A stretch of 64,000 nucleotides of DNA, from positions 6,276,091-6,340,090 of the forward strand of contig CP071065.1 in NCBI GenBank assembly GCA_017164015.1. Reading direction: 5' to 3'. The notes under the pieces are model-generated. The model searched no databases. It was given only the letters and a program-made list of their open reading frames with translations, and was not told where the DNA came from. Positions 34,396 through 43,347 of the stretch are shown one piece after another (within the stretch, counting starts at the first letter, position 1; each line of letters opens with the position of its first letter). A program made the position numbers and the translations under genes. Source of the stretch: Nostoc sp. UHCC 0702. GTDB lineage: Bacteria > Cyanobacteriota > Cyanobacteriia > Cyanobacteriales > Nostocaceae.

Positions 34396-37071
34396 ATGCT
34401 CGAAGAGTTACAATTTACAGTCAATCATCAATCATATAGCGTAATTTGTCATCCTGGAACTAGCCTTTTGAGTTTATTACGTGAGTTGGGTTGGTTTGGT
34501 GTCCATCGTGTTTGTGAAACTGGTGATTGTGGTGCTTGTACAGTTTGGGTAAATGATACGCCAGTTCATAGTTGTATTTATCCTGCAATGCGAATTGCTA
34601 ATGAATCAGTAACCACCATTGAAGGACTTTCTTTGAATGGCGAACTTGCACCCATGCAACAAGCTTTTTTACAAGCACAAGGTTTTCAATGTGGTTTTTG
34701 CACTCCTGGTATGATTATGAGTGCGGTAAAAATACCTGAATTATTACAAGAGGAACTTTGTTTAACTTTAAAAGGAAACCTCTGTCGCTGCACTGGTTAT
34801 CAAGCAATTCAAGAGTCAATAGTCAATAGTCAAGAGTCAATAGTCAATAGTCAAGAGTCAGTTGTCAATAGTCAACAGTCAGTAGTCAATAGTCAACAGT
34901 CAACAGTCAATAGTTATCATTCAATCGGAGAAAACATTCAAAAGCAAGACGGTGTGGCAATTGTCACTGGTAAAGCATCTTATACAGGAGATATTTCACC
35001 ACCTGGATTATTACATCTTAAAGTAGTGCGATCGCCTCATCCCCATGCCCGTATTCGCAAAATTCACACCGAAACAGCCAAAGCTATTCCTGGTGTAGTT
35101 GCCATTTTTACCCACGAAGATGTACCCAGAATACCTTACACTACCGCCGGTCATGCTGAACCAGTACCCGATCCGTTAGATCATTACTTATTAGATCATA
35201 AAGTACGGTTTGTAGGCGATCGCGTTGCAGCTGTAGTTGCAGAATCACCAAGTATCGCCGAACAAGCTTGTCAATTAATAGCTGTTGATTACGAAATTTT
35301 ACCCCATGTTATCGACCCCATACAAGCAATGAACCATAGCGGGGTTGTAATTCACGATGAACCAGAGTCATCACAAATTCATGATAGCGATCGCAACATC
35401 GCGGGGCAAATCTTTTTTGAAGCTGGTGATTTAGCACAGGGATTTTCCCAAGCAGATTTAATTGTCGAAAACACCTATTATTTACCAGCAGTTCAACACG
35501 TCCACCTGGAACCGCATATAACTATTAGTTGGCTAGAACCAGATGGTACATTAGTTGTGCGTTCCAGTACTCAAGTACCATTCCACTGTCAAACTTTACT
35601 GGCAAAACTTTTCGATTTACCCAAAGAGAAAATCCGAGTTTATAAAGCACAGCTTGGCGGTGGATTTGGCAACAAGCAAGAAATATTGTCAGAAGATTTA
35701 TGTGCATTAGCAACCTTGCGTACAGGCAAACCTGTACAGTGGGAATTTACCAGAAAAGAAGAATTTACTGCCACTAATAGCCGTCATGCAATGACAATTC
35801 GCCTTAAAAGCGGTGTCAAAAAAGATGGTCTATTAATTGCCCAAGACATGGAAATAATTGCCAACACAGGTGCTTATGGCAATCATGGACAAACTGTAGT
35901 ATTTTTATCAGGTTATATCCCTTTAGGTTTATATCGTTGCCCAAATAAAAGATTACAGGCTTTTGCAGTTTATACCAACACAATGCCAGCGGGTGCATTT
36001 CGCGGCTATGGTGCAACACAAGGTACATTTGCAATGGAAAGCCAAATCGATGAAATTGCTAAAAAACTCAACATCGACCCTATAGAAATGCGTTTAAAAA
36101 ACCTCATTCAACCGGGAGATGTAATTAATTTAGGTAAATCTGAAGACCACTTTAACTTAATTGGAAGTTATGCAGTTCTAGAATGTTGGGAAAAAGTTAA
36201 ACAGTTTCTTGGCTACCTTCCCGATACACCACCAAAAGTAGAAGGTTCGTTGCGTCGTGGTGTAGGTTTTGCTATTTCCATGCAAGGTAGTGGTTTATCT
36301 AAAATTCACCTTGCCAAAGTGAAATTATTACGCTTAGCTAATAATAAATATGAATTAAGAACAGGTTCAGTAGATGTAGGCACCGGTTCAGATACAACTT
36401 TACGACAAATTGCAGCAGAAGTTTTAGGCGTGACAGTTACCGATATTTATATCATCTCCGGCGACACCCAACAAACACCCTTTGATGCAGGTTCTTATGC
36501 TTCCGCTACACTTTACATTTCAGGACAAGCTGTGAAACTAGCAGCCGAAAAACTGCTGACTACCAACGAAAATAGCGTGGAAATTTCCTATACAGCAGAT
36601 GAATCAACATTAACTTTTGCTGTTCAAGGCGTAGAAGTAGAAATTGATACAGAAACAGGTAAAACTCAGGTTGTAAAATGTGTCCAAGCAATTGATTTAG
36701 GCAAAGCAATAAATCCGCGAATTTGTCACGGACAAGTAACAGGTGGAATTGCAATGGGGATAGGCTATGCGTTAATAGAAGAATTATTATTTGACGAACA
36801 AGGAACAATTATTAACTCTAAATTGCGTGATTATCGTATCCCTACAGCAGCAGACATACCAGCAATAGAAGTAATTTTAGTAGAACAATCAGACCCCTAT
36901 GGCCCATTTGGTGCAAAAGGAGTAGGAGAAATCACCATTAATTGTACAGCACCAGCGATCGCCAACGCGATCGCCCATGCCACAGGATGCAGACTATACC
37001 AACTCCCCATGACACCCGAAAGACTTTTTCAGGAATTAAAAATTAAAAAGTTGACTGATAACCGAGGATAG
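34396..37071 (+). CDS. Xanthine dehydrogenase, fused [2Fe-2S] and molybdopterin subunits
   Basis: 891 residues. Residues 1-138 carry two [2Fe-2S] clusters: a plant-ferredoxin type with C40, C45, C48 and C60 (CETGDCGACTVWVND, HSC), and a second with C99, C102, C130 and C132 (CGFCTPG, GNLCRCTGYQ). Residues 139-176 are a linker encoded by an STRR, reading ESIVNSQ repeated five times with variants. Residues from about 177 form the molybdopterin domain: QDGVAIVTGKASYTGDI, LGGGFGNKQE, PAGAFRGYGATQGTFAMES, SVDVGTGSDTTL and the catalytic-Glu motif GPFGAKGVGE (E845). In many bacteria these are separate genes. It oxidises hypoxanthine or xanthine in the cytosol. Substrate identity is inferred from the family and from nearby purine genes. 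Confidence 0.9.
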   Translation: MLEELQFTVNHQSYSVICHPGTSLLSLLRELGWFGVHRVCETGDCGACTVWVNDTPVHSCIYPAMRIANESVTTIEGLSLNGELAPMQQAFLQAQGFQCGFCTPGMIMSAVKIPELLQEELCLTLKGNLCRCTGYQAIQESIVNSQESIVNSQESVVNSQQSVVNSQQSTVNSYHSIGENIQKQDGVAIVTGKASYTGDISPPGLLHLKVVRSPHPHARIRKIHTETAKAIPGVVAIFTHEDVPRIPYTTAGHAEPVPDPLDHYLLDHKVRFVGDRVAAVVAESPSIAEQACQLIAVDYEILPHVIDPIQAMNHSGVVIHDEPESSQIHDSDRNIAGQIFFEAGDLAQGFSQADLIVENTYYLPAVQHVHLEPHITISWLEPDGTLVVRSSTQVPFHCQTLLAKLFDLPKEKIRVYKAQLGGGFGNKQEILSEDLCALATLRTGKPVQWEFTRKEEFTATNSRHAMTIRLKSGVKKDGLLIAQDMEIIANTGAYGNHGQTVVFLSGYIPLGLYRCPNKRLQAFAVYTNTMPAGAFRGYGATQGTFAMESQIDEIAKKLNIDPIEMRLKNLIQPGDVINLGKSEDHFNLIGSYAVLECWEKVKQFLGYLPDTPPKVEGSLRRGVGFAISMQGSGLSKIHLAKVKLLRLANNKYELRTGSVDVGTGSDTTLRQIAAEVLGVTVTDIYIISGDTQQTPFDAGSYASATLYISGQAVKLAAEKLLTTNENSVEISYTADESTLTFAVQGVEVEIDTETGKTQVVKCVQAIDLGKAINPRICHGQVTGGIAMGIGYALIEELLFDEQGTIINSKLRDYRIPTAADIPAIEVILVEQSDPYGPFGAKGVGEITINCTAPAIANAIAHATGCRLYQLPMTPERLFQELKIKKLTDNRG
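34808..34915 (+). repeat. In-frame STRR inside the xanthine dehydrogenase gene
   Basis: About 15 heptamers of the AGTCAAT/AGTCAAG family run through the linker between FeS and Mo domains. Seven-nt units give a 21-nt coding period, so translation is (IVNSQES)n with no stop codon. The same heptamers occur in many intergenic spacers of this window. Confidence 0.9.
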
Positions 37072-37074
37072 TTA

Positions 37075-37115
37075 ATAGTCAATAGTCAATAGTCAATAGT
37101 TAATAGTCAATAGTC
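37075..37115. repeat. STRR (TAGTCAA units)
   Basis: Five to six copies of AATAGTC after the stop of the fused xanthine dehydrogenase gene. Confidence 0.8.
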
Positions 37116-37164
37116 ATCAGCCAGCAACTTCAAACGGGATAATTTATTTGTTCGAGTTCCTTTA

Positions 37165-38130
37165 ATGCTTGACTTCTACCAACAACTAGCAGCAGCCTTA
37201 ACCCAAGGTGCTGTAGTTTTAGCCACCGTCACCAGTACCAAAGGTTCCGTACCGAGAGAAGTAGGTGCGAAAATGTTCATTCGTGCCGATGGCAAAACCT
37301 ACGGTACAATTGGCGGTGGTGCTGGAGAAGCAAAAGTTTATCACCAAGCTTTGCAGGTATTGCACACCGGTGAAAAACAATTTGTAGAAATTGATTTATC
37401 AGGTACACCCCAACGAGAAACCCAAGGCATTTGCGGTGGGACAATGCTGGTATGGCTAGAATTATGGTTAGGTAATGAAAGCTTGAATTTAGTCAATCAA
37501 ATTATAGATATCTTAACATCAGGGCGATCGCTTGCCATTGTCACCCCGTTTCATCCAGATGAAAAACCTTATTTAGAAACAACAGATATCCCAAATTTCC
37601 CACTGCTGAAAAATCATGCTTTAGTAGAACCCTTACTACCGCCACCCACACTATTAATTATTGGTGCTGGACATATTGCGATTCCGCTAGCACAGATTGC
37701 TAAAATAGCAGGTTTTAAAATTATTGTACAAGACGATCGCCCAGAATTTGCCACAACAGAGCGATTTCCCCAAGCAGCTTTAGTTTTAGCACAGCCCATC
37801 ACCTCAATTCCAGAAATCTTAGAAGAAATTCCTAATTTATACGTCGCTTTAGTAACTAGAGGTTATACCCAAGATTTAGCAGCCTTACAAATGTTGTGTC
37901 ATCTGCAAACACAATATATCGGCATGATTGGCAGCCAAAAACGAGTTTATACTGTTTACCAAATGTTGCAGACAAAGGGTAAATTACCAGAATTTTGGCA
38001 AAGAATATATGCACCAATTGGCTTAGATATCGGTGCTTTAACACCAGAGGAAATTGCAGTTAGTATTTGTGCTGAATTAATTAAAGTCCGTCGTGCTGGA
38101 ACTGGCGCTTCCTTATCTGTAAAAATTTAG
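37165..38130 (+). CDS. xdhC: XdhC/CoxI-family molybdenum-cofactor insertion protein
   Basis: 321 residues. XdhC binds Moco, promotes its sulfuration and delivers it to xanthine dehydrogenase. The N-terminal XdhC/CoxI domain shows VVLATVTSTKGSVPREVGAKMFI, YGTIGGGAGEAKV and a conserved Cys in GICGGTMLVWLELW. The C-terminal Rossmann domain shows LLIIGAGHIAIPLAQIA and YIGMIGSQKRVYTVYQML, ending LTPEEIAVSICAELIKVRR. ATG 37165 is used. It follows the fused XDH gene after an STRR spacer. A MocA-like cytidylyltransferase at 53 kb would supply the MCD form of the cofactor. Confidence 0.9.
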   Translation: MLDFYQQLAAALTQGAVVLATVTSTKGSVPREVGAKMFIRADGKTYGTIGGGAGEAKVYHQALQVLHTGEKQFVEIDLSGTPQRETQGICGGTMLVWLELWLGNESLNLVNQIIDILTSGRSLAIVTPFHPDEKPYLETTDIPNFPLLKNHALVEPLLPPPTLLIIGAGHIAIPLAQIAKIAGFKIIVQDDRPEFATTERFPQAALVLAQPITSIPEILEEIPNLYVALVTRGYTQDLAALQMLCHLQTQYIGMIGSQKRVYTVYQMLQTKGKLPEFWQRIYAPIGLDIGALTPEEIAVSICAELIKVRRAGTGASLSVKI

Positions 38131-38147
38131 AACCACACTTATAAGTA

Positions 38148-38187
38148 TCCCTCTCCTAAGAAACCTTGCGATTTCTTAGGAGAGGGA
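38148..38187. terminator. Strong stem-loop after xdhC
   Basis: A perfect 16-bp stem (TCCCTCTCCTAAGAAA and complement) with an 8-nt loop, 17 bp past the xdhC stop. An A-run follows on the plus strand, so on a minus-strand transcript it would lack a useful U-tract upstream; it may act in either direction as a barrier or protect the 3' end. Confidence 0.6.
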
Positions 38188-38349
38188 TAATCAAAAAAAC
38201 GACTAGTTGTGAAATTGCTCTGCTGCTCACAACTAGCCGCTGTCTTGCTTGTACTATTGTTTGACTTTTGATTATTGGTTAGTAGATTTGTCTAACCTAG
38301 AATTGTTGCATAACTAGAAAAAATCTGTTATGCTATAAATCCGCCTTGA

Positions 38350-38640
38350 TTAATAATCCTGTTTTTTCGACCAATTACCTTGTCGGTTGCCATTTTCCTC
38401 TCGCGGTTTGGCTTTATTGACTCTCAGTTGACGACCCATCCATTCTGCCCCATCTAGTTCAGTAATAGCAGCATCTTCTTGGGCATCTTCATTCATCTCA
38501 ACAAAAGCAAACCCGCGCATACGCCCTGTGTCGCGATCTGTAGGTAGTACAACTCTTTTCACTTCACCGTAATCTGCAAATACGGCTCTCAAATCTGCTT
38601 CGGTAGCGCGATAGGAGAGGTTTCCAACGTAAATAGTCAT
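38350..38640 (-). CDS. RRM-domain RNA-binding protein (cyanobacterial Rbp type)
   Basis: 96 residues with a single RNA-recognition motif. RNP2 is IYVGNL (residues 3-8) and RNP1 is RGFAFVEM. The rest of the fold (ATEADLRAVFADYGEVKRV, ITELDGAEWMGRQLRVNKAKPRE) is complete, and the short Gly-poor tail (NGNRQGNWSKKQDY) is typical of the shorter Rbp paralogues. These proteins are often cold-induced in cyanobacteria and take part in RNA handling. The 5' untranslated region probably lies at 38641-38730. No structured cold-box could be recognised. Confidence 0.93.
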   Translation of the reverse strand: MTIYVGNLSYRATEADLRAVFADYGEVKRVVLPTDRDTGRMRGFAFVEMNEDAQEDAAITELDGAEWMGRQLRVNKAKPREENGNRQGNWSKKQDY

Positions 38641-38733
38641 GTGGGATCAGGTAATTTTCAACAAAAAGCGATTAGTTCAGATAGGAAACAGATTTAAACA
38701 AATTGCAAATCTTGCATGGTCTGCTCTGATTGA

Positions 38734-38859
38734 CTAATTCCAACGTTGTGGGGCAGCAACCATAATGCTGGCAGTAGCTCCAACTAAACTGACCATGTGG
38801 CTGAACTTAGGCATACGCTCATATAATAACTGATCGTGACATTTTTCAAAGTATGGCAT
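38734..38859 (-). CDS. Possible 41-aa small protein upstream of the RRM gene
   Basis: ATG at 38857-38859 (minus strand) opens a 41-codon frame to TAG at 38734. It starts MPYFEKCHDQLLYERMPKFS, and the second half (SLVGATASIMVAAPQRW) is moderately hydrophobic, possibly one short membrane helix. The spacing to the RRM gene is 94 bp in the same orientation. There is no clear ribosome binding site, and I do not recognise the sequence, though its regular codon use suggests it may be real. Confidence 0.4.
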   Translation of the reverse strand: MPYFEKCHDQLLYERMPKFSHMVSLVGATASIMVAAPQRWN

Positions 38860-39107
38860 TTTACAATCCCAAATAACACAAAATTAGTCAATCTTATATA
38901 TTTTATAATTGAACCAATTTTGTGTTATATTTCAAAGATTTTGAATTTCTGAAATCAACTTTCTGATGGGGAAGTGCTGGAAAAATTAGCGTAAATTAAA
39001 AACTTCACCTGCAATTCGCCTAATCCAGGAAAATAGGCAAGTTGCAGGTGAGTAATGGTGGCTGAATTTTGCTAAAAAATTAACTTGATTTGGGATTAAC
39101 CAAAAAT

Positions 39108-39326
39108 TTATTCAATGGAAATTGACTGAGGCCCAGTAGCTTTACCATTATGCACCTGAGTGCTTGAAGAAGAATAACTGCCGGGACGGATCTGTTGATC
39201 TAGCCAGCTTTTAACGGGATCGTCTGCAAGGTTGAGTCGAAGTACACCAGAGGCAAACCCACCCAAAAATGAGGCTGGGTGCTGGATCAATTGTTTAAAT
39301 ATTGGTGACAATTCATCAATGAACAT
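39108..39326 (-). CDS. Small conserved-looking cyanobacterial hypothetical protein
   Basis: 72 residues. MFIDELSPIFKQLIQHPASF then LGGFASGVLRLNLADDPVKSWLDQQ, followed by a Ser-rich tail. A clear AGGAG lies eight bases before the ATG at 39326, which supports real translation. The amphipathic pattern with a GGFASG step could associate with a membrane. I believe related proteins exist in other Nostocales but cannot name a function. The gene stands alone. Confidence 0.7.
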   Translation of the reverse strand: MFIDELSPIFKQLIQHPASFLGGFASGVLRLNLADDPVKSWLDQQIRPGSYSSSSTQVHNGKATGPQSISIE

Positions 39327-39504
39327 GAGGAATCTCCTGGCACTGCCGTAAAAATTATCATTTCTTAATTAATCGTAACGTGGGGAATTGGGTATTGGGT
39401 ACTGGTGATTGGGTATTGGGTATTAAAAAGAAATACTAATTTATAGCGATAGCCAGTAGTGTTAGGACATCAACAGATGATAAAACCTAGACACAAAAAG
39501 ACTT

Positions 39505-39826
39505 TTCACCCAGTACCCAGTCCCCAGTCCCCAGCTATATATATAGCCATTTTCAATCCGGTGAGGTACAGGTATGGAAATAGACCTAACCCCCTAACCC
39601 CCTTCCCGAAGCGGGAAGGGGGAACAATTCAAAGCCTCTCTCCTTTTAGGAGAGAGGAATGGAAGTGAGGTCAAAATTGTACCTCACTAGTTCGAGAACC
39701 GCTATAAACTCAATTGTTTCTTAGTCCCCAGTCCCCAGTCCCCAGCCCCCAGTCCCCAGTCCCCAGCCCCCAGTCCCCAGTCCCCAGTCCCCAGCCCCCA
39801 GTCCCCAGTCCCCAGTCCCCAGTCCC
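39505..39826. repeat. STRR and interspersed repeat block
   Basis: CCCAGTC heptamers at 39508-39532 and about fifteen at 39726-39826, with a GC-rich interspersed repeat (CTTCCCGAAGCGGGAAG hairpin) at 39590-39665. The heptamer block touches the 3' end of nrdJ. Confidence 0.85.
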
Positions 39827-40900
39827 CTATGAGATTGGTTGCTGATCTGGAAACATACATTTATCAGAGTCACAACCACTGGGGCCAGCTTCTGTTAGTT
39901 CACCTGAATCATAGCGGCTGAGAACTGCACAGAAATCATCTGTTTTGCGTCTGGCTTTTACCTGTTGATTCAAATGTTCGTAAGTTGCTTTATCTATCGG
40001 TTCAAAGGGCAAACGCGGGAATGATTGTAAATCATCAAAACGGGCTAAAAGTGCCGCTGAGATATATCCTTGATCATTGGCGATCGCATCATATATCTTT
40101 TGCCCAAGAATTTCTACTTCATCAGACCGCAGTTCTAGGGTAGCAGATGTGTTGTGGGTGACATAGTGTTGCTGCACTTGCATAACGAAATCGAGTTGGG
40201 CTAAGACGGAAAACTTAGAAACATCGATTTGATCTGCACCTGGTAAATCAGCCCAAGGTACGGAAACAGGGATTTCCACCAACCATTCACTGACGCGGGA
40301 ATCAAAGGGATCGTTTAATAAGTTACCTTGTTCATCTTTGTCAGATTGGGAAGGGATGACATTGTAACCGTAGTCAATACAAGCTAAGGCTACTGGGTCA
40401 TTTTTGCGGAAAGTGATGCGGCGAATAAATCTTTGGGCTTTGGGGGGGTGCCACCCAGAACTAGCACCAGTTAGCAAAGCTTTGGTACCACTGGGCTGTA
40501 CTGTTGTGCAGCGATTGGGGCGTTTGAGATGATGGCGATCGCAATAATCCCAAACCACGCGATGTACAGTTTCTTTCCAGAAACTTAAATATTTTTCTTC
40601 CTCACGCTTAAAGGCTAATCCTTGTGCAGTCGCGGGTCTACCTTCAGCCCACCAACGCAGCCAATCAACACCAAAAGCATGAACAAAGAAATCAAATAAA
40701 CCTGTGAAAGAAACACCCACAATGGGGTCTAATTCCCTGCTTTGTTGATAGCGGGGTTCTAGGAATTGATGATTTAAAAGTGCTGCTACAGATAACGCCC
40801 CAGCGGTGAAAGCCTCCTCTTGTTCTTGATAGTTATACGGGTCAATTTGATTCAAATGTACTTCCGATAAATTGCAGTGAAAATTACTACCGATAATTTC
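39827..40900 (-). CDS. nrdJ: Class II ribonucleotide reductase, exon 3
   Basis: The 3' exon of adenosylcobalamin-dependent ribonucleotide reductase, 357 codons plus stop. It resumes directly at Glu-Ile-Ile in the active-site motif NPCG-EII, then GSNFHCNLSEVHLNQIDP, and continues through a TGLFDFFVHAFGVDWLRWW region, the TVQPSGTKALLTGASSGWHPPKAQRFI substrate-binding loop and a C-terminal Cys-containing tail (GCDSDKC). Read as an independent frame it would begin with an ATG whose G belongs to the preceding intron, so it has no start of its own. Joined with exons 1 and 2 and with the intein removed it gives about 766 residues, the expected size for a cyanobacterial NrdJ that reduces ribonucleoside triphosphates. 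Confidence 0.92.
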   Translation of the reverse strand, partial: EIIGSNFHCNLSEVHLNQIDPYNYQEQEEAFTAGALSVAALLNHQFLEPRYQQSRELDPIVGVSFTGLFDFFVHAFGVDWLRWWAEGRPATAQGLAFKREEEKYLSFWKETVHRVVWDYCDRHHLKRPNRCTTVQPSGTKALLTGASSGWHPPKAQRFIRRITFRKNDPVALACIDYGYNVIPSQSDKDEQGNLLNDPFDSRVSEWLVEIPVSVPWADLPGADQIDVSKFSVLAQLDFVMQVQQHYVTHNTSATLELRSDEVEILGQKIYDAIANDQGYISAALLARFDDLQSFPRLPFEPIDKATYEHLNQQVKARRKTDDFCAVLSRYDSGELTEAGPSGCDSDKCMFPDQQPIS

Positions 40901-41220
40901 CATTTCTGTTACCCTAGAAGCTTTTTATCCTCTAGTTCTACGAGTTCTTGATTTCCCGTAGATCCGACTATATTTTCTACTAAACATTGAAAACAATATT
41001 AGTAGCCGGAGACTCGTGGAGCCGTTTTGAAGAACGGGGGTAAAACCCAGATTATATTCTTTTTAAATCACGCAATTTTTTTGTATATTCCTGATTTAAA
41101 AAGGTTCACTCTCTAGTCTGTACGGTGTCAAAGGCGCTTTATTTCCTTTGATTACCTCGGTATTCCCAATCGCAGGGTTCACCGATTTTCTCCAGTGTTT
41201 AACGTGAGGCAAAATTACTT
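40901..41220 (-). ncRNA. Group I intron (320 nt, no ORF) in nrdJ
   Basis: It interrupts nrdJ between the Gly and Glu codons of NPCG-E. The 5' exon end GTGTGGT pairs with the internal guide GCCTCAC just inside the intron (P1, one mismatch) and leaves the conserved U-G pair at the splice site. The guide's neighbour AATTTT pairs with the 3' exon start GAAATT over six bases (P10). Inside, GACTA (in GTACAGACTAGAGAG, R-like) pairs with TAGTC (in AAATATAGTCGG, S-like) as P7. The last base is G. Excision restores TGT GGT GAA ATT exactly. It has no endonuclease gene. Fine structure type (IA/IC) is not assigned. Confidence 0.88.
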
Positions 41221-43341
41221 ACCACACGGATTTAGCCCGTAGCGAGCTAAACGATGTTCTAATTCATTAGCATCAAGGTTGGGATAGTGTTCTTGCAACC
41301 ACTGCTTTGCTGTTCCTTGGTTATAAGCTTCCAAGAAATCAACTTTTAATGCTTGTGTTGGTAGCAAATCACAGTTTGCTCTAGCTACTGCTTCACCAGC
41401 CCATTGAATTGCGCCTTCGCCACTGTAATATTGTTTGCGAACAGCATCAACACATTCCTCTAATGTTGGTTTGCGGTGAAAAACTCTAGTATGGTTTGCC
41501 ATCCTCAAAGCATCACGCTGTGGATCAATTCGCCAGTTGCCTTGTTCATCTTGCTGCCACAAGTTATCCTTGGCAGTAGCTCCTAGTTGGTCGTCAGCAT
41601 TGAACTGACGCATACCCGCACTATTATGTGTTAGATAGCCATCGCAGTAAAAACAGTGAGCTTCTTCGACTTCTATGTCATAAGTTTGAACGTGATCGTA
41701 GCTGCCTAGTCCTTTAACAGTGACAGGAATATCTAAGGAGATATCAGCCTCAGCGATATAGCGTTCGTAATTGGCATCAATGGTGCGAGAACCATGAAAT
41801 CCCATCTCGCGCATTTCACCGTAGGTATAAGCTTCCCGCATGATCACACCGGGAACAGTGAAGCCATACATCTTTGAGCCACTGCGTTGGGCGGGTTCCC
41901 CGACTTGAAGCAAGTGGCGTAACCCTTGGCGCAGTTTTCCTTTGACTGAATGTGGTGCAATTAAGGCGTTGTAACGTTCTTTGAGGGCTGGAATGGTCAA
42001 GTTGTACTTGAGTTGCCATCTTTCCTCTTGGGGACGAGTAGTAGTAAGTCTACCAGCAATCCCCAAACTGGATAAGACTGCGCCAATTTGTCTGATAAAT
42101 GACCGATAAACTGAGGTGACTAAGTGAGGAGGTCGGTTATTAACTCCTCCGTCGCTGTCCATTAAGCCAGCTAAATAAGCTGCCCGGATATCTACTGAAC
42201 CCTGCAAAATAAAATTAGGAACTGCTAAGGGAACATTTGGCTGTTTGATATGGCGATAAAAGTACTCAGCTAGACGAATGGATGAACATATCGACTTGGC
42301 AGTGTTTTCGCCTTTGATGATGCCATGAGTAGCTGTTAAGCCAAATAAAGCCAAAGCAGTATCAAGTTTAGCTTGTATTCTAGGTGTGACTTCAACATCT
42401 AAGCCGTTCATTGCCCATTCAACGCGGCCATAGGGCTTATTGTATTTATTACGACCAAGAGCTACATATCCATCACCGTGGGTAAACCCAATTAGCCAAG
42501 CAACTTCAGCTGTCAATTCAGGGATGACAAACAACTTAGCTGTTTGGCTTTGTGTAGGTCTGGACGCTGTAAAATCAGCAGGGAGATGAGTAATTGTACC
42601 AGGTAAAACTTGTGTGTTGTGTAGCAGGCGATCGCCTTTGGCTAAACTAGCAACTGATTTCCATACAATTTTACCTGTAGCATCTGCCAACACTGCTTGA
42701 GAGTGGTTTAAAGTTGCTCTAGGATAAGTGCCATTGGTTTCAATTTCGTAGACATCTTGAAATCCTTGGTCGAATTTATCAACCACTCGCCTAAATCCTA
42801 AAGGAGTCTGTACTAAGTCACCCACTTGCACGTCGCGAATAGGGACGAGTCCTTTGGAAGTATGAACCAAGGCATCTTCGGGTAGACAGCGCCTAATATT
42901 ACCTGCAACAATTGTCACCGCAGCTTCATCAATTAATAGACAGCATTCAACTGAATTTAATTGCCGTCCTATAGCTTGATTAAGGATAGATGCACAACGC
43001 TGGTAAAGTCCAGGCAATTTCACAGGATTAGCCATTCCGCCAAAGCCGTTGAGAGTTTCTCCTGCTTGACGGACATCACTAATATCAACTAATACTTGGA
43101 CTTCATTAGTGAAGCGTTCATCCGTGGAGAGTTCTAATAAAGTTTGATAGGACTCTACCCAACCTTCACGACTATCTCCAACGTGAATAGTAACCGTGTT
43201 ACCTTCTATACGGGATTCAGTATATTCACGACGCAGGTGTTTAGGAGTACTACCAATTTCACCTTGTACAGTGACATACAAGTGATTGCGTATGGGGGGT
43301 AACTGATTAATATATTCTGGTTCTATGACGGCTCCTGTACC
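41221..43341 (-). CDS. nrdJ: Class II ribonucleotide reductase, exon 2 with intein
   Basis: 707 codons. It starts at GGT ACA GGA (GTGAVIEPEYINQLP), right after the group II intron, and runs through VTVQGEIGS, VLVDISDVRQAGETLNGFGGMANP and NSVECCLLIDEAAVTIVAGNIRR. An intein follows at the codon for C132 of the frame that opens at 43281. The C-terminal extein then continues SAGMRQFNADDQLGATAKDN to ARYGLNPCG, where the group I intron begins. The visible Cys residues are those of the radical chemistry motifs. The frame appears to start at 43281 only because the intron 3' end brings an in-frame alternative start codon. The true protein starts in exon 1. Confidence 0.92.
41623..42888 (-). other. Intein with LAGLIDADG endonuclease motifs in nrdJ
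   Basis: 422 codons. It begins with the nucleophile Cys of CLPEDALVHTSKGLVPIRDV (block A), has a block B His in ATLNHSQAVL, and ends ETYDIEVEEAHCFYCDGYLTHN-type blocks F and G with the His-Asn pair before extein Ser. The endonuclease region shows two LAGLIDADG-like motifs: WLIGFTHGDGYV and YLAGLMDSDGG, both with the acidic residue, so the endonuclease may be active. It splits GNIRR from SAGMRQF, an insertion point used by other ribonucleotide reductase inteins. Confidence 0.93.
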
Positions 43342-43347
43342 ATTAAA

